64,000 nucleotides of DNA from Nocardia transvalensis NBRC 15921 (GCF_000308875.1 NZ_BAGL01000002.1:186001-250000); one strand, 5' to 3'. Shown: positions 25,019-34,695, numbered from the stretch's first letter. Notes: a model not told the origin generated them from the letters alone. Numbers and translations are program-made.

Positions 25019-28000
25019 ATGGTGAGCGAGCGCGGCGAGTACGACAGCCGCCCTCGGCCCGTCGATCCCGACGACGGTCCGCCGCCCCGGCGCGCACCCG
25101 CCGCCCCGTGGGAACGCAATCCGCACCCGCCGCCCGGCCCCGAGGGCCCGCCGGCGCAGCAGATGCGTCCCGTATCCCCGCCCCCACGCCGCCGCGTCCC
25201 CCTGAGCGGTCCGATCCCACCGGTCCCCCCCGGCCCGGACGCCCCGCCCAGCGGTGCCATGCGCCGCGTCCCCCCGGGCCACCGCATGCCACCCGAAGAC
25301 CACGGCTACCGCATGCAGCCCGACGACCCGGGCTATTACCCCTCACCCGAGGACCACGGTCGCCGCATGCCACCCGAGGATCCCGGCTACCGAATGCCGC
25401 CGGAGGATCTCGACCGCCGCATGCCACCCGACGACCCGGGACATCGCATGCCCACCGACGATCCCGGCCGCCGCATGCCGCCCGACGACCTGGGACATCG
25501 GATGCCGCCGGAGGACCCTGGCCGCCGCATGCCGCCCGAGGGCCGGGGCTATCGGATGCCACCCGAGGACCTCGGCCGCCGCGTGCCACCAGAGGGCTCG
25601 GGACATCGCGTGCCCGAGGACTACATGCCGCCCGAGGGGCAGGGCTACCGTGTGCCCCTAGACGACCACGGCCGCCGGGTGCCGCCGGAGGATCCGGGAT
25701 ATCGCTTGCCCGCCGACGACCCTGGTCGTCGCATGCCGCCCGAGGATCCCGGCTACCGGGTGCCGCCGGAGGATCTCGATCGCCGCGTGCCGCCCAACGA
25801 CCCGCGGCGGATGCCGCCGGGCGGGTCCCGGCGGCCCGCGCCGCCGAACGGGCGCATGCCGCCGCCGAGTCAGCCGATGCGGCAGGTTCCGCCGGGCGCT
25901 CGCCCGGGCGGGCCGCCGCCACGCCATGGCCGCCCCGGTGCGCCGGGGCCCGTTCCGCCGCCCGGCGCACGCCCCGGCGGCCCGCAGCCGTATCCGGATC
26001 AGCAGGCTCCGCCGCCGCGCGGCCGGCCGCCCGCCGCGGGCACACCGGTTCCGCCGGGACGGCGGCCGTACCCGCCGGATCCGGCCAGCGGACCCACCCG
26101 GCGGATCCCGCGACCCGAGAACGCCGGGGGGACATCGCGTTCGGAGGCTCGGCGCGCGGCCGGCCGTTCCGACGGCCCGGCGCACGCCACCCGGACGGCG
26201 CCGCGCACCGCGGCGCAGACCGCCGTCGCCGAATCGCCGAATTCGAATCAGCGGCTCGTCCGCGACTCCGGCTCGATCGCGATCGCCACGCTGATCAGCC
26301 GCATCACCGGCTTCGGCAAGCAGCTACTCCTCGTGACGGTGCTCGGCCCCGCGATCGCCAGTGCGTTCGCCTCCGCCAGCCTGATGCCGAATATGATCGC
26401 CGAGCTGGTGCTGGGCGCCGTCCTCACCGCGATCGTGGTACCCACCCTGGTCCGCGCCGAACAGGAGGACGCGGACGGCGGAGCGGAATTCGTCCGCCGC
26501 CTGGTCACCGCGGCGTTCACGGTGCTGATGGTCGCCACCGTGCTGGCGACCGCGGCCGCACCCGTGCTGGCCACCCATGTCTTCGTCTCCTCCGACGGCC
26601 AGGTCAACACCGCGCTGACGACGGCACTGACCTATCTGCTGCTCCCGTCGATCCTGTTCTACGGGCTCTCGGCGCTGCTCACGGCCGTGCTCAACACCCG
26701 GCAGGCGTTCAAGCCGGGCGCCTGGGCGCCGGTGATGAACAACGTGATCGTGCTGGTCGTCCTCACCCTCTACGCGATAACACCGGGCGAGATCACCCTC
26801 GATCCGGTGCGCATGAGCGATCCGAAGGTGCTGCTGCTGGGCGTCGGCGTGACCGCCGGTGTCATCACCCAGGTCGTGAGCCTGCTGCCCGCCATCCGCC
26901 GCAACAACATCGATCTGCGGCCGCTGTGGGGACTCGACGCACGGCTGAAGCAGTTCGGCACCATGGGCGGCGCGATCATCCTGTACGTGCTGATCAGCCA
27001 GATGGGCCTGATCTTCGCCAACAACATCTCCTCGCACGCCGACGCGGCCGGACCGACGATCTACCAGAACGCGTGGCTGCTGCTGCAGCTGCCGTACGGC
27101 GTCCTCGGCGTCACGCTGCTGACCGCGATCATGCCGAGGCTGAGCCGCAACGCGGCGGCCGACGACACGCCCGCGGTGGTCGACGACCTGTCCGTCGCCA
27201 CCCGGCTGACCATGATCGCGTTGATCCCCGTCGTCACCTTCCTGACGATGGCGGGACCGCAGGTCGGCGAGGCGCTGTTCGGCTACGCCCGGTTCGCCGG
27301 CGACGCGGAACGCCTCGGCACGGCGGTGAGCTGGTCCGCGTTCACCCTCATCCCGTACTCCCTGGTGCTGATCCACCTGCGCGTGTTCTACGCCCGCGAA
27401 CAGGTCTGGACACCGACCTGGATCGTGCTCGGCATCACGGCGGTCAAGGTCCTGTTCTCCGGGCTGGCGCCGGTCATCGCGAGTTCGGCCGACCAGGTCG
27501 TCATCGTGCTCGGCGTGGCGAACGGGCTCGGGTACACCGTCGGCGCGGTGATCGGCGGCTTCCTGCTGCATCGCAGTCTCGGCGATCTGCGCATGGCCAA
27601 CGTCGGGCGCACGGTGACCCGGGTGGTGCTGGCATCGGTGGCCGGCGCCGCGGTCACGCTGATCATCGACCAGGTCATCGGGCTGTCGAACCTGCACAGC
27701 GGTTTCGGCGCGATATTCCGGGTCGGCGTCGACGCCATCGTCATGTTCGGTATCGCCTTCGGTCTGATGCGCCTGGCGGGCATTCCGGAGATCGTGGCCA
27801 TCACCGTGGCGATCTCGCGCCGCCTGGGCATCACGCCGCCGGCGCCGGATCTCGGACTCGACGAGGACGTGGACGTCGGCGACACGATGCTGCTGCCGCG
27901 GGTCGAGGCGGCGACGCCGTACTACTACCAGTACGACCCGTATCTCGACAGCCAGCAGACCATGGTCCTACCTGTTATCCGACCCGGTGCCGTTGACCGC

Positions 28001-29992
28001 ACCGGTACGGGCGAGTTCCCGTACCCTGTTCGGCAGAGAAACGCAAACGCCGGATCCGGCGCCCGCGGGGCCGGTACCCGTGAGCCCGAGGTCGGCCGAG
28101 TCGGCGACGTCCCCGGTGCGCCGCCGGTCCAACGAACTTCGACACACCAGGGCGAAGGAGGCACGAGGGTGAGCGACGACGCGGCGGGCGGCGTCCCGGC
28201 CGCCGACCCTGCCGATGCGGCAGGCGCAGTGCGCACCGACGATGTCCCGCCCGGGCAGCCCCCGGCCGATCGCACCGCGGACTCCGGCTCGAACGACGAG
28301 CTGACCGCGGCGCATTCGGCCGAAGGGGAGCCACCGGCCGGCGACGAGCAGTCGATGCCGCCCCGCGACCCTGCCTACGACACCGGCATGATGGCCCCGG
28401 TCGGTTCCCCGGAGATGCCGCCGATGCGAGTCGAGTCGCCGGCGAAGCGGTCCCAGCGCGGCCCCAAGCTGATGCCGGGCGCCTCGGTGGCGGGCGGGCG
28501 CTATCGCCTGCTGGCCGACCACGGCGGAGCCCGCGGCCTGCGATTCTGGCAGGCGCTGGACGTGAAGCTGGACCGCGAGGTCGCGTTGACCTTCGTCGAC
28601 GCCGATCAGAAGTCCGCCGACAACTCCGGCCACGACGGCCCGCAGGCGATCCTGTCCCGCACACTGCGCCTGGGCCGGATCAACTCGCCGGGCCTGGCCC
28701 GCGTCCTCGACGTGGTCCGCGGCAGTTCGGGCGGCATCGTGGTGGCCGAGTGGACGCCGGGCAGATCGCTGCGCGAGATGGCCGAGACGCGGCCGTCGCC
28801 GATCGGCGCCGCGCGCTCGATCCGGGCGCTGGCGGCCGCGGCCGAACTCGCCCATCGCGGCGGCGGTTCGCTATCGATCGACGACCCGGACCGGGTGCGC
28901 ATCAGCGCCTCGGGCGACGCGGTCCTCGCCTTCCCGGGCACCCTGGCGGATTCGGACGCCCAGTCCGACGTACGCGGCCTCGGCGCGATGCTGTACGCGC
29001 TGATCACCGCCCGCTGGCCCATCCGCACGGGCGGGGTGAGCGGCGCGGCCGCGACGGTCGGCGGGCTGCGGCTGGCCGATTTCGGCTCCGACGGAACTCC
29101 GGTGGAGCCGCGGCAGATTCGCCCCGAGACGCCGTTCGAGATCTCCGCGGTCGCGGTGCGCTCGCTGGAGTCGAACAAGGGCGTGCGCACGGCCGCGACC
29201 GTCCAGCACGTGCTGGAGCAGGCGTCGGTGGTCGATCAGAAGACCGACTTCATCCCGGTGCTGCGGCTGGGCCAGCGCGCGACGAGCGCGCCGGACGAGT
29301 CGCTGGCCGATCCGGAACTGCTCGCGCAGGAGAAGGAGCGGTCGCAGCGGATGATGTGGATCCTCGTCGGCCTGGGCGTCCTCGCGGCGCTGGTCGTCGG
29401 CGTGATCATCTGGTGGCTGCTGAGCATCTTCGCGCCGAGCAGCTCCGACGCGCCCCTGAACGAGCAGCGCAAGCTCGGTCTCACCACCGCGAACGTCGCT
29501 CCGGTGAACCCGACCCAGGGTTCGTCGGAGCCGCCCGCGGCGACCGGCGGCGGGGTCCCCGTGCGCCCGACCAGTGCGACGGTGTTCTCCCCGGAGGGCA
29601 CCCCGGACAGTCCCGGCACGATCTCGGCGGTGCTGGATGGCAACCCCACCACGGTGTGGCACACCGACCAGTACTTCCAGCAGTTCCCCGCGCTCAAGAA
29701 GGGCGTGGGGGTCGTCTCGACGCTGGGCAGTCCCAGCAAGCTGAACAAGGTGACCATCGAGTCACCCAGTCCGGGCACGGTCGTCGAGGTCCGCACCTCG
29801 CCGACCGCCACGCCCACGCTCGACCAGACGCAGCTGATCGGCCAGGCCACCCTGGCCGACGGCGCCACCGACATTCCGCTCCGTGCCGACCAGCCCGCCC
29901 GTTACGTGCTGGTCTGGATCACCTCCCTGGCCAATTCCGGAGGCCAGTTCCAGACGTCGATCGCCGACATCCGTTTCGACGCCGCGCCCTGA
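25019..29992 (+). CDS. murJ: MurJ lipid II flippase with proline-rich head and pseudokinase tail
   Basis: A 1657-residue open frame at the position of MviN/MurJ (Rv3910, 1184 residues). Residues 1-400 are disordered and hold about 18 copies of a nine-residue unit (consensus RRMPPEDPG). Residues 407-945 are the MurJ core of 14 membrane segments, the lipid II flippase. Residues 1150-1410 resemble a protein kinase fold, but the VAIK lysine, HRD and DFG motifs are missing (REVALTFV, LSIDDPDRVRI), so it is a pseudokinase. A membrane segment lies near 1444-1471 and the last 140 residues form an outside discoidin-like domain. In mycobacteria PknB phosphorylates this pseudokinase and FhaA then binds. 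An internal GTG at 28169 with a strong ribosome site may start a separate product. Confidence 0.93.
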   Translation: MVSERGEYDSRPRPVDPDDGPPPRRAPAAPWERNPHPPPGPEGPPAQQMRPVSPPPRRRVPLSGPIPPVPPGPDAPPSGAMRRVPPGHRMPPEDHGYRMQPDDPGYYPSPEDHGRRMPPEDPGYRMPPEDLDRRMPPDDPGHRMPTDDPGRRMPPDDLGHRMPPEDPGRRMPPEGRGYRMPPEDLGRRVPPEGSGHRVPEDYMPPEGQGYRVPLDDHGRRVPPEDPGYRLPADDPGRRMPPEDPGYRVPPEDLDRRVPPNDPRRMPPGGSRRPAPPNGRMPPPSQPMRQVPPGARPGGPPPRHGRPGAPGPVPPPGARPGGPQPYPDQQAPPPRGRPPAAGTPVPPGRRPYPPDPASGPTRRIPRPENAGGTSRSEARRAAGRSDGPAHATRTAPRTAAQTAVAESPNSNQRLVRDSGSIAIATLISRITGFGKQLLLVTVLGPAIASAFASASLMPNMIAELVLGAVLTAIVVPTLVRAEQEDADGGAEFVRRLVTAAFTVLMVATVLATAAAPVLATHVFVSSDGQVNTALTTALTYLLLPSILFYGLSALLTAVLNTRQAFKPGAWAPVMNNVIVLVVLTLYAITPGEITLDPVRMSDPKVLLLGVGVTAGVITQVVSLLPAIRRNNIDLRPLWGLDARLKQFGTMGGAIILYVLISQMGLIFANNISSHADAAGPTIYQNAWLLLQLPYGVLGVTLLTAIMPRLSRNAAADDTPAVVDDLSVATRLTMIALIPVVTFLTMAGPQVGEALFGYARFAGDAERLGTAVSWSAFTLIPYSLVLIHLRVFYAREQVWTPTWIVLGITAVKVLFSGLAPVIASSADQVVIVLGVANGLGYTVGAVIGGFLLHRSLGDLRMANVGRTVTRVVLASVAGAAVTLIIDQVIGLSNLHSGFGAIFRVGVDAIVMFGIAFGLMRLAGIPEIVAITVAISRRLGITPPAPDLGLDEDVDVGDTMLLPRVEAATPYYYQYDPYLDSQQTMVLPVIRPGAVDRTGTGEFPYPVRQRNANAGSGARGAGTREPEVGRVGDVPGAPPVQRTSTHQGEGGTRVSDDAAGGVPAADPADAAGAVRTDDVPPGQPPADRTADSGSNDELTAAHSAEGEPPAGDEQSMPPRDPAYDTGMMAPVGSPEMPPMRVESPAKRSQRGPKLMPGASVAGGRYRLLADHGGARGLRFWQALDVKLDREVALTFVDADQKSADNSGHDGPQAILSRTLRLGRINSPGLARVLDVVRGSSGGIVVAEWTPGRSLREMAETRPSPIGAARSIRALAAAAELAHRGGGSLSIDDPDRVRISASGDAVLAFPGTLADSDAQSDVRGLGAMLYALITARWPIRTGGVSGAAATVGGLRLADFGSDGTPVEPRQIRPETPFEISAVAVRSLESNKGVRTAATVQHVLEQASVVDQKTDFIPVLRLGQRATSAPDESLADPELLAQEKERSQRMMWILVGLGVLAALVVGVIIWWLLSIFAPSSSDAPLNEQRKLGLTTANVAPVNPTQGSSEPPAATGGGVPVRPTSATVFSPEGTPDSPGTISAVLDGNPTTVWHTDQYFQQFPALKKGVGVVSTLGSPSKLNKVTIESPSPGTVVEVRTSPTATPTLDQTQLIGQATLADGATDIPLRADQPARYVLVWITSLANSGGQFQTSIADIRFDAAP
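25283..25810 (+). repeat. 27-bp repeats coding RRMPPEDPG units in murJ
   Basis: About 18 to 19 imperfect copies of a 27-base unit encode the nine-residue repeat [RYH]R[MV]PP[ED]D[PL]G. All keep frame, so the array is translated and under length-preserving constraint, or has expanded recently by slippage. Confidence 0.85.
28153..28171 (+). promoter_or_regulatory. Internal ribosome binding site and GTG start within murJ
   Basis: GAAGGAGG followed eight bases later by GTG (28169-28171), in frame with the long reading frame (codon 1051). Translation from here gives VSDDAAGG and the pseudokinase, membrane segment and outside domain, 607 residues in all. Confidence 0.5.
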
Positions 29993-30195
29993 CGCGCCCG
30001 AAGCCGATTCTCGTATTTCCGTCTCTGGTTGCTGCTCGTTCGAGGCAGCCGATATGATTCACAGCGCGCTCTCAGCAGGGGAGCTTCCCGGGATCTGATA
30101 CTTCGGTCCTGGATGACGCGAATTGTGTGGTGCCGTTCCGATCGGGGCGTAGCGCCGCTGTGAGCGAGCTCGAGAGCGCTGAATCCTAGGGGTAT

Positions 30196-30831
30196 GTGTT
30201 GTCGTTTGATGCGGTCGAGCGGTCCAACGGGGGGATGTCCGAACCACCTGCTGCCCGGACCCGATCGCTCCCGCTCGACGAGGCCACCGACCGCCAGTTG
30301 CTCGCGGCGCACGTAGCCGGCGACCGCGACGCCTTCCGGGTGCTGTTCCACCGCCACCACAACCATCTGTGGCAGTTGGCCCTGCGTACCTGCCGCACGT
30401 CGGAGGACGCCGCGGACTGCCTGCAGGACGCGCTGCTCTCGGCGCACCGCAACGCCGCCGCCTTCCGCGGCGACGCGGAGGTCCGCAGCTGGCTGCACCG
30501 CATCGTCGTCAACGCCTGCCTGGACCGCATGCGGCGCAACAAGTCTCGCTACAGCATCTCGCTGTCGGACGAGACCGTCGCCGAACCCGCCGACGAGCGC
30601 GACGACATCGCGCACCGGGAGATGTCGATGGTCGTCGACGCCGCGCTGTTCGGATTGCCCGACGACCAGCGCGCCGCGCTGGTCGCGATCGACATGGAGG
30701 GGTATACCGTTGCGGAGGCGGCGCGATTGCTGGGCGTCGCCGAGGGGACGATCAAGAGCCGCTGCTCCCGGGGACGCAAACGGTTGCAGCAAGAATTGGA
30801 ATTCCTGCAGGATCCGGGGAACCGGAAGTAG
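30196..30831 (+). CDS. sigM: ECF sigma factor SigM
   Basis: A 211-residue extracytoplasmic-function sigma factor, syntenic with Rv3911 SigM. Region 2 (about residues 33-100) contains HVAGDRDAFRVLFHRHHNHLWQLA and the DNA-melting part AADCLQDALLSAHRNAAAFRG. Region 4 (150-200) has the helix-turn-helix VAEAARLLGVAEGTIKSRCSRGRKRL. Start is either GTG 30196 or ATG 30235 (MSEPPAART); the ribosome site is better placed for the first. The anti-sigma gene follows 76 bases later. In mycobacteria SigM controls ESX and lipid genes. A 203-base upstream gap separates it from murJ, so it may have its own promoter. Confidence 0.93.
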   Translation: MLSFDAVERSNGGMSEPPAARTRSLPLDEATDRQLLAAHVAGDRDAFRVLFHRHHNHLWQLALRTCRTSEDAADCLQDALLSAHRNAAAFRGDAEVRSWLHRIVVNACLDRMRRNKSRYSISLSDETVAEPADERDDIAHREMSMVVDAALFGLPDDQRAALVAIDMEGYTVAEAARLLGVAEGTIKSRCSRGRKRLQQELEFLQDPGNRK

Positions 30832-30907
30832 TTGAGATGCGTCATTACTAGAGACGAACAAAAACATCCGCGGGTACACACCACAGCAGGCCCGACCCGG
30901 AGAGGCG

Positions 30908-31840
30908 ATGGACGACAAGGGCGAAGCCGCCCGGCGGCACCGGCCCGGGGCGTGGGACAGCGAGGACGACACAGGAGGCGCGATGGCATCCCGCTCGGTG
31001 CCCCAACCTCCCTTCTCGACCGACCTGCTGGCCGATCTCCACGCCGACAACGTGGCCCCGGAGCTGTCCGGCCGACTCTGGCCCCAGGTCCGTGAGGATC
31101 CGGAATCGCTGCGTTTCCTGCGTTCCCTCGACGACGTCACCGCCGAACTGCAGGCCCTGGGCCGGGATTCGCACGTCCTGCACCCGATTCCGCCGGATGT
31201 GAGTGCTCGCCTCGACCGCTTACTCGACGATCTCGCCCAGGGCGACCATCCCGCCGACCTCCCGACCGGCGACCAGGTGGCCACCGTGCACCACCTGCCG
31301 TACGGCCCCGCACCGGAGGGCTCCGGCGACTCGGCCCCGTCCACCCGCCCGATGGCAGCGGTTCCCGAGGAGGACGAGGACAACGCCGACCCGGCCGAGC
31401 CGATCCGCCTCGCCGCCCGCCGTTCGCGTCCCCTGCGCTGGCTCACCCTGGCGGCCGCGGCCGTCGCCGTCATCGCCGGCACGGTGGTCGCCGTGGATGC
31501 CGTCCGCGGCCGCGACACCATCCCGAATGCGTTCCCCACCAAGCAGACCGGCGCACCCCATCCGGGCGGCGACCCGACCGACGCGGTCCTGCTGAGCGCG
31601 CTGGGCCGCAACGACGTCTCCGGACCGCTCGGCGCGCCGGGCGCGCTGGCCGGCTGCGTCACCGCCGCCGCGGGTATCGACCGCACGGTCCTGGGGTCCA
31701 TGGACTTCACCTATCAGGGCCGTCCGGCGGTGGTGATACTGCTCACCGCCCTCCGCCCGCCGAAGATCACCGCCCTGGTCGTCGGTCCCGGGTGCGGGCC
31801 CGGCGATGCCCAGCGGCTGGAGATGCGCGATATCGGCTGA
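30908..31840 (+). CDS. Anti-sigma-M factor (Rv3912/RsmA-like)
   Basis: A 310-residue single-pass membrane protein beside sigM, at the position of Rv3912, the anti-SigM factor. Residues 1-175 are cytoplasmic and would bind SigM. They include FSTDLLADLHADNVAPELSGRLWPQV, a helical segment typical of anti-sigma domains. Membrane segment about residues 180-200 (LRWLTLAAAAVAVIAGTVVAV), then an outside domain with two cysteines (LAGCV and GPGCG). No zinc HxxxCxxC motif is seen. ATG 30908 follows GGAGAGGCG. The symbol rsmA is left out to avoid confusion with the rRNA methyltransferase. Confidence 0.88.
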   Translation: MDDKGEAARRHRPGAWDSEDDTGGAMASRSVPQPPFSTDLLADLHADNVAPELSGRLWPQVREDPESLRFLRSLDDVTAELQALGRDSHVLHPIPPDVSARLDRLLDDLAQGDHPADLPTGDQVATVHHLPYGPAPEGSGDSAPSTRPMAAVPEEDEDNADPAEPIRLAARRSRPLRWLTLAAAAVAVIAGTVVAVDAVRGRDTIPNAFPTKQTGAPHPGGDPTDAVLLSALGRNDVSGPLGAPGALAGCVTAAAGIDRTVLGSMDFTYQGRPAVVILLTALRPPKITALVVGPGCGPGDAQRLEMRDIG

Positions 31841-31921
31841 CGGCTGCCGGTCGGGGGAACAACAGCGTTTACCCTGTTGTTGATTGACACGTCTGATGAC
31901 ACATCTCCTCGGAAGGGCCTC

Positions 31922-32908
31922 ATGAACACCCCTGTTCGCGACCTGATCATCGTCGGCTCCGGCCCCGCCGGCTACACGGCGGCCGTCTACGCGGCCCGGG
32001 CCGAACTGGAGCCGCTGCTGTTCGAAGGCACCCAATTCGGTGGCGCGCTGATGACGACCACCGAGGTGGAGAACTTCCCCGGCTTCCGCGAGGGCATCAT
32101 GGGCCCGGACCTCATGGAGGAGATGCGCGAGCAGGCCAAGCGTTTCGGCGCCGATATCCGCACCGAGGACGTCGAGGCGATCGACCTCTCCGGCCCGATC
32201 AAGTCCGTCACGGTCGGCGGCGAGACGTACCAGGCGTACGCGATCGTCCTCGCCATGGGTTCGGCCGCCCGCTACCTCGACGTCCCGGGCGAGCAGCGGC
32301 TGCTCGGCCGCGGCGTCAGCGCCTGCGCCACCTGCGACGGCTTCTTCTTCAAGGGCCAGGACATCGTGGTCGTCGGCGGCGGCGACTCGGCGATGGAGGA
32401 GGCGACCTTCCTCACCAAATTCGCCGCGAGCGTCACCATCGTGCACCGCCGCGAGGAGTTCCGCGCCTCGCGCATCATGCTGGAGCGCGCCAAGAGCAAC
32501 GAGAAGATCCGCTTCCGCCTGAACGCCGAGGTCGTCGAGGTGCACGGCGAGAACAGCGTGACCGGACTTACCCTGCGCGACACCAAGACCGGCGAGACCT
32601 CCGAACTCCCCGCCACGGGCCTGTTCGTCGCCATCGGCCACGACCCGCGCAGCGAACTCGTGCGTGGTCAGGTCGATCTGGACGACGAGGGCTACGTGCT
32701 GGTCACCCAGCCCACGACCGCCACCTCGGCCGAGGGCGTCTTCGCCGCCGGCGACCTGGTCGACCACATCTACCGCCAGGCCATCACCGCCGCCGGAACC
32801 GGTTGCCGCGCGGCCATCGACGCCGAGCGGTGGCTGTCCGAGCAGGGCGACATCACGTCGAACACCCTGGACCACGCCGACCGTCCGGTCGAAGTGTCCG
32901 CCAACTGA
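31922..32908 (+). CDS. trxB: Thioredoxin reductase
   Basis: A 328-residue FAD/NADPH enzyme that reduces thioredoxin. FAD motif [16 protein letters not shown] at residues 11-26. The redox pair is in CATCDG (cysteines near 136 and 139). The NADPH motif is [13 protein letters not shown], and the closing FAD motif [12 protein letters not shown] 31922 is preceded by GGAAGGG; the upstream in-frame region is non-coding. trxA follows 32 bases downstream, so NADPH electrons pass to the neighbouring gene product. In Mycobacterium the pair sits at the same place (Rv3913, Rv3914). Confidence 0.97.
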   Translation: MNTPVRDLIIVGSGPAGYTAAVYAARAELEPLLFEGTQFGGALMTTTEVENFPGFREGIMGPDLMEEMREQAKRFGADIRTEDVEAIDLSGPIKSVTVGGETYQAYAIVLAMGSAARYLDVPGEQRLLGRGVSACATCDGFFFKGQDIVVVGGGDSAMEEATFLTKFAASVTIVHRREEFRASRIMLERAKSNEKIRFRLNAEVVEVHGENSVTGLTLRDTKTGETSELPATGLFVAIGHDPRSELVRGQVDLDDEGYVLVTQPTTATSAEGVFAAGDLVDHIYRQAITAAGTGCRAAIDAERWLSEQGDITSNTLDHADRPVEVSAN

Positions 32909-32940
32909 TCCCTCTCGTTTCGAGTTCGAGGAGTACGACC

Positions 32941-33270
32941 ATGTCCGATACCGCCACCAAGACCGTCACCGACGCCACGTTCGCCCAGGACGTCCTGGGC
33001 AGCGACAAGCCGGTGCTCGTCGATTTCTGGGCGTCCTGGTGCGGTCCCTGCAAGATGGTCGCCCCTGTGCTCGAGGAGATCGCCGCATCCCACGGCGACA
33101 AGCTGACCATCGCGAAGGTCGACGCCGACGCCAATCCGGAGACCTCGAAGGACTACGGCATTCTGTCGTTGCCTACGATGATCCTGTTCTCCGGGGGCCA
33201 GGAGACCAAGCGGATCGTCGGCGCAAAGGGCAAAGCCGCCCTGCTGCGCGAACTCGAGGGTGTTATCTGA
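32941..33270 (+). CDS. trxA: Thioredoxin
   Basis: A 109-residue thioredoxin with active site WCGPC (cysteines 34 and 37) and the cis-proline in LSLPTM. It is a cytoplasmic disulfide reductase recycled by TrxB, encoded just upstream. The ribosome site GAGGAG lies nine bases before the ATG. M. tuberculosis TrxC (Rv3914) occupies this place. Nothing unusual is seen. Confidence 0.97.
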   Translation: MSDTATKTVTDATFAQDVLGSDKPVLVDFWASWCGPCKMVAPVLEEIAASHGDKLTIAKVDADANPETSKDYGILSLPTMILFSGGQETKRIVGAKGKAALLRELEGVI

Positions 33271-33418
33271 CCCGCCGGGGTTAGGATCTCTGCACCCGGG
33301 CGGATTGCCGAAAATCGGTCCGGGTCTGAGACAATCGAGCGACGCTCCGGTCGTGCGAGGGTGTGAGCCGTCGCATGAGTGGGTACCCCGGGTTGGCGGA
33401 AGGAAAGGGCTCTCACGC

Positions 33419-34618
33419 ATGCACCGACTTCGTCATGGCGACAGCGGACCAGCCGTCGCTGAGGTTCGGAGCACCCTGGCAAGTCTCGGATTTTTCCATT
33501 TTCGCCCCAACGGGACCGACCGGTCGGACGTAAACGGGGAGTACTGGAAGGATTCCGACGCCGTTTTCGATCACGACCTCGATTCGGCGGTCCGCGCATT
33601 CCAGCAGCATCGCGGACTGCTGGTCGACGGAGTCGTCGGCCCGGCCACGTATCGGGCACTCAAGGAGGCGTCCTACCGGCTCGGCGCGCGCACGCTGATC
33701 TATCAGCTGTCCGCGCCGCTGTACGGCGACGACGTGGCCACGCTGCAGCGCCGCCTACAGGACCTCGGTTTCTACGTGCACCGCGTGGACGGCTATTTCG
33801 GCCCGCACACCCACGACGGGCTCACCGCGTTCCAGCGCGAGATCGGGCTGTCGTCCGACGGTATCTGCGGCCCCGACACGCTGCGCTCGCTGGATCTGCT
33901 CGGCGCCCGCGTCACCGGCGGCAATCCGCACCGGATCGCCGAGGAGGAGGTCGTGCACCGCGCCGGCCCGCAGCTGACCGGTAAGCGGATCGTCATCGAT
34001 CCCGGAATGGGCGGCCCCGACAAGGGTTTCGCCGTTCCCACCGAATTCGGCGACGTCTACGAGTCGGAGATCCTCTGGGATCTCGCCAGCCGGCTGGAGG
34101 GCCGCATGGCCGCCACGGGCATGGAGACCTTCCTCTCGCGGCCCTGGGGCGCCAATCCGTCGGATGCCGAACGCGCCGAGACCTCCAACACTTTCGACGC
34201 GGATCTCATGATCTCCCTGCGCTGCGCGGCGAATCCGAGCCATCTGGCCAACGGCATCGCCAGCTTTCACTTCGGCAACTCACACGGTTCGGTGTCGATG
34301 ATCGGGCAGGTGCTGGCCGGCTTCATCCAGCGCGAGATCGTGGCCCGCACCTCCCTGCAGGACTGCCGCACGCATTCGCGCACCTGGGATCTGCTGCGCC
34401 TCACCAAGATGCCGACGGTCCAGGTCGACATCGGTTACCTGACAAACGAATACGACGCCTCGGTACTCACCAACCCGCGCATGCGCGACGTCATCGCCGA
34501 GGCCATCCTCATCTCGGTCAAGCGCCTGTACCTGCTCGGCCAGGACGACCAGCCCACCGGCACCTACACCTTCGCCGAGTTGCTCGCCGAGGAACTGGCC
34601 GCCGCCGACCGGATGTAG
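33419..34618 (+). CDS. cwlM: CwlM, amidase-like regulator of peptidoglycan synthesis
   Basis: A 399-residue protein with two N-terminal peptidoglycan-binding domains (about 1-75 and 90-160: AVRAFQQHRGLLVDGVVGPATYRALK and DGLTAFQREIGLSSDGICGPDTL in part). A C-terminal Amidase_3 fold covers 185-385. No signal peptide. The zinc ligands are eroded: the usual DPGHGG is DPGMGG (M197), the SLH motif is SLRC (R268) and the late VE is VD (D337). Only the acidic residue near 215 remains. CwlM of mycobacteria is a cytoplasmic regulator that, when phosphorylated by PknB, activates MurA. The sequence here agrees with a regulator and not an enzyme. GGAAGGAAAGGG precedes ATG 33419. Confidence 0.94.
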   Translation: MHRLRHGDSGPAVAEVRSTLASLGFFHFRPNGTDRSDVNGEYWKDSDAVFDHDLDSAVRAFQQHRGLLVDGVVGPATYRALKEASYRLGARTLIYQLSAPLYGDDVATLQRRLQDLGFYVHRVDGYFGPHTHDGLTAFQREIGLSSDGICGPDTLRSLDLLGARVTGGNPHRIAEEEVVHRAGPQLTGKRIVIDPGMGGPDKGFAVPTEFGDVYESEILWDLASRLEGRMAATGMETFLSRPWGANPSDAERAETSNTFDADLMISLRCAANPSHLANGIASFHFGNSHGSVSMIGQVLAGFIQREIVARTSLQDCRTHSRTWDLLRLTKMPTVQVDIGYLTNEYDASVLTNPRMRDVIAEAILISVKRLYLLGQDDQPTGTYTFAELLAEELAAADRM

Positions 34619-34656
34619 TTCCCGGCTCACCCCAACCCCCCGCCTCCCCGTTTCGC

Positions 34657-34675
34657 GGCATGCTTTTGGCCGGGG
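34657..34675 (-). repeat. Fixed-loop hairpin element, copy 3
   Basis: CGGC, loop ATGCTTTTG, GCCG: the shortest stem of the family. It lies 38 bases after the cwlM stop and in antisense orientation to that gene. Confidence 0.5.
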
Positions 34676-34695
34676 ATCCACTCGTACGGTGGGGT

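Noticed and set aside
22306..25287. 993-codon minus-strand open frame opposite the Rv3909-like gene
   Set aside because: The opposite strand carries a protein with signal peptide, membrane segment and conserved place; the mirror frame is Arg/Gly/His-rich with no domain.
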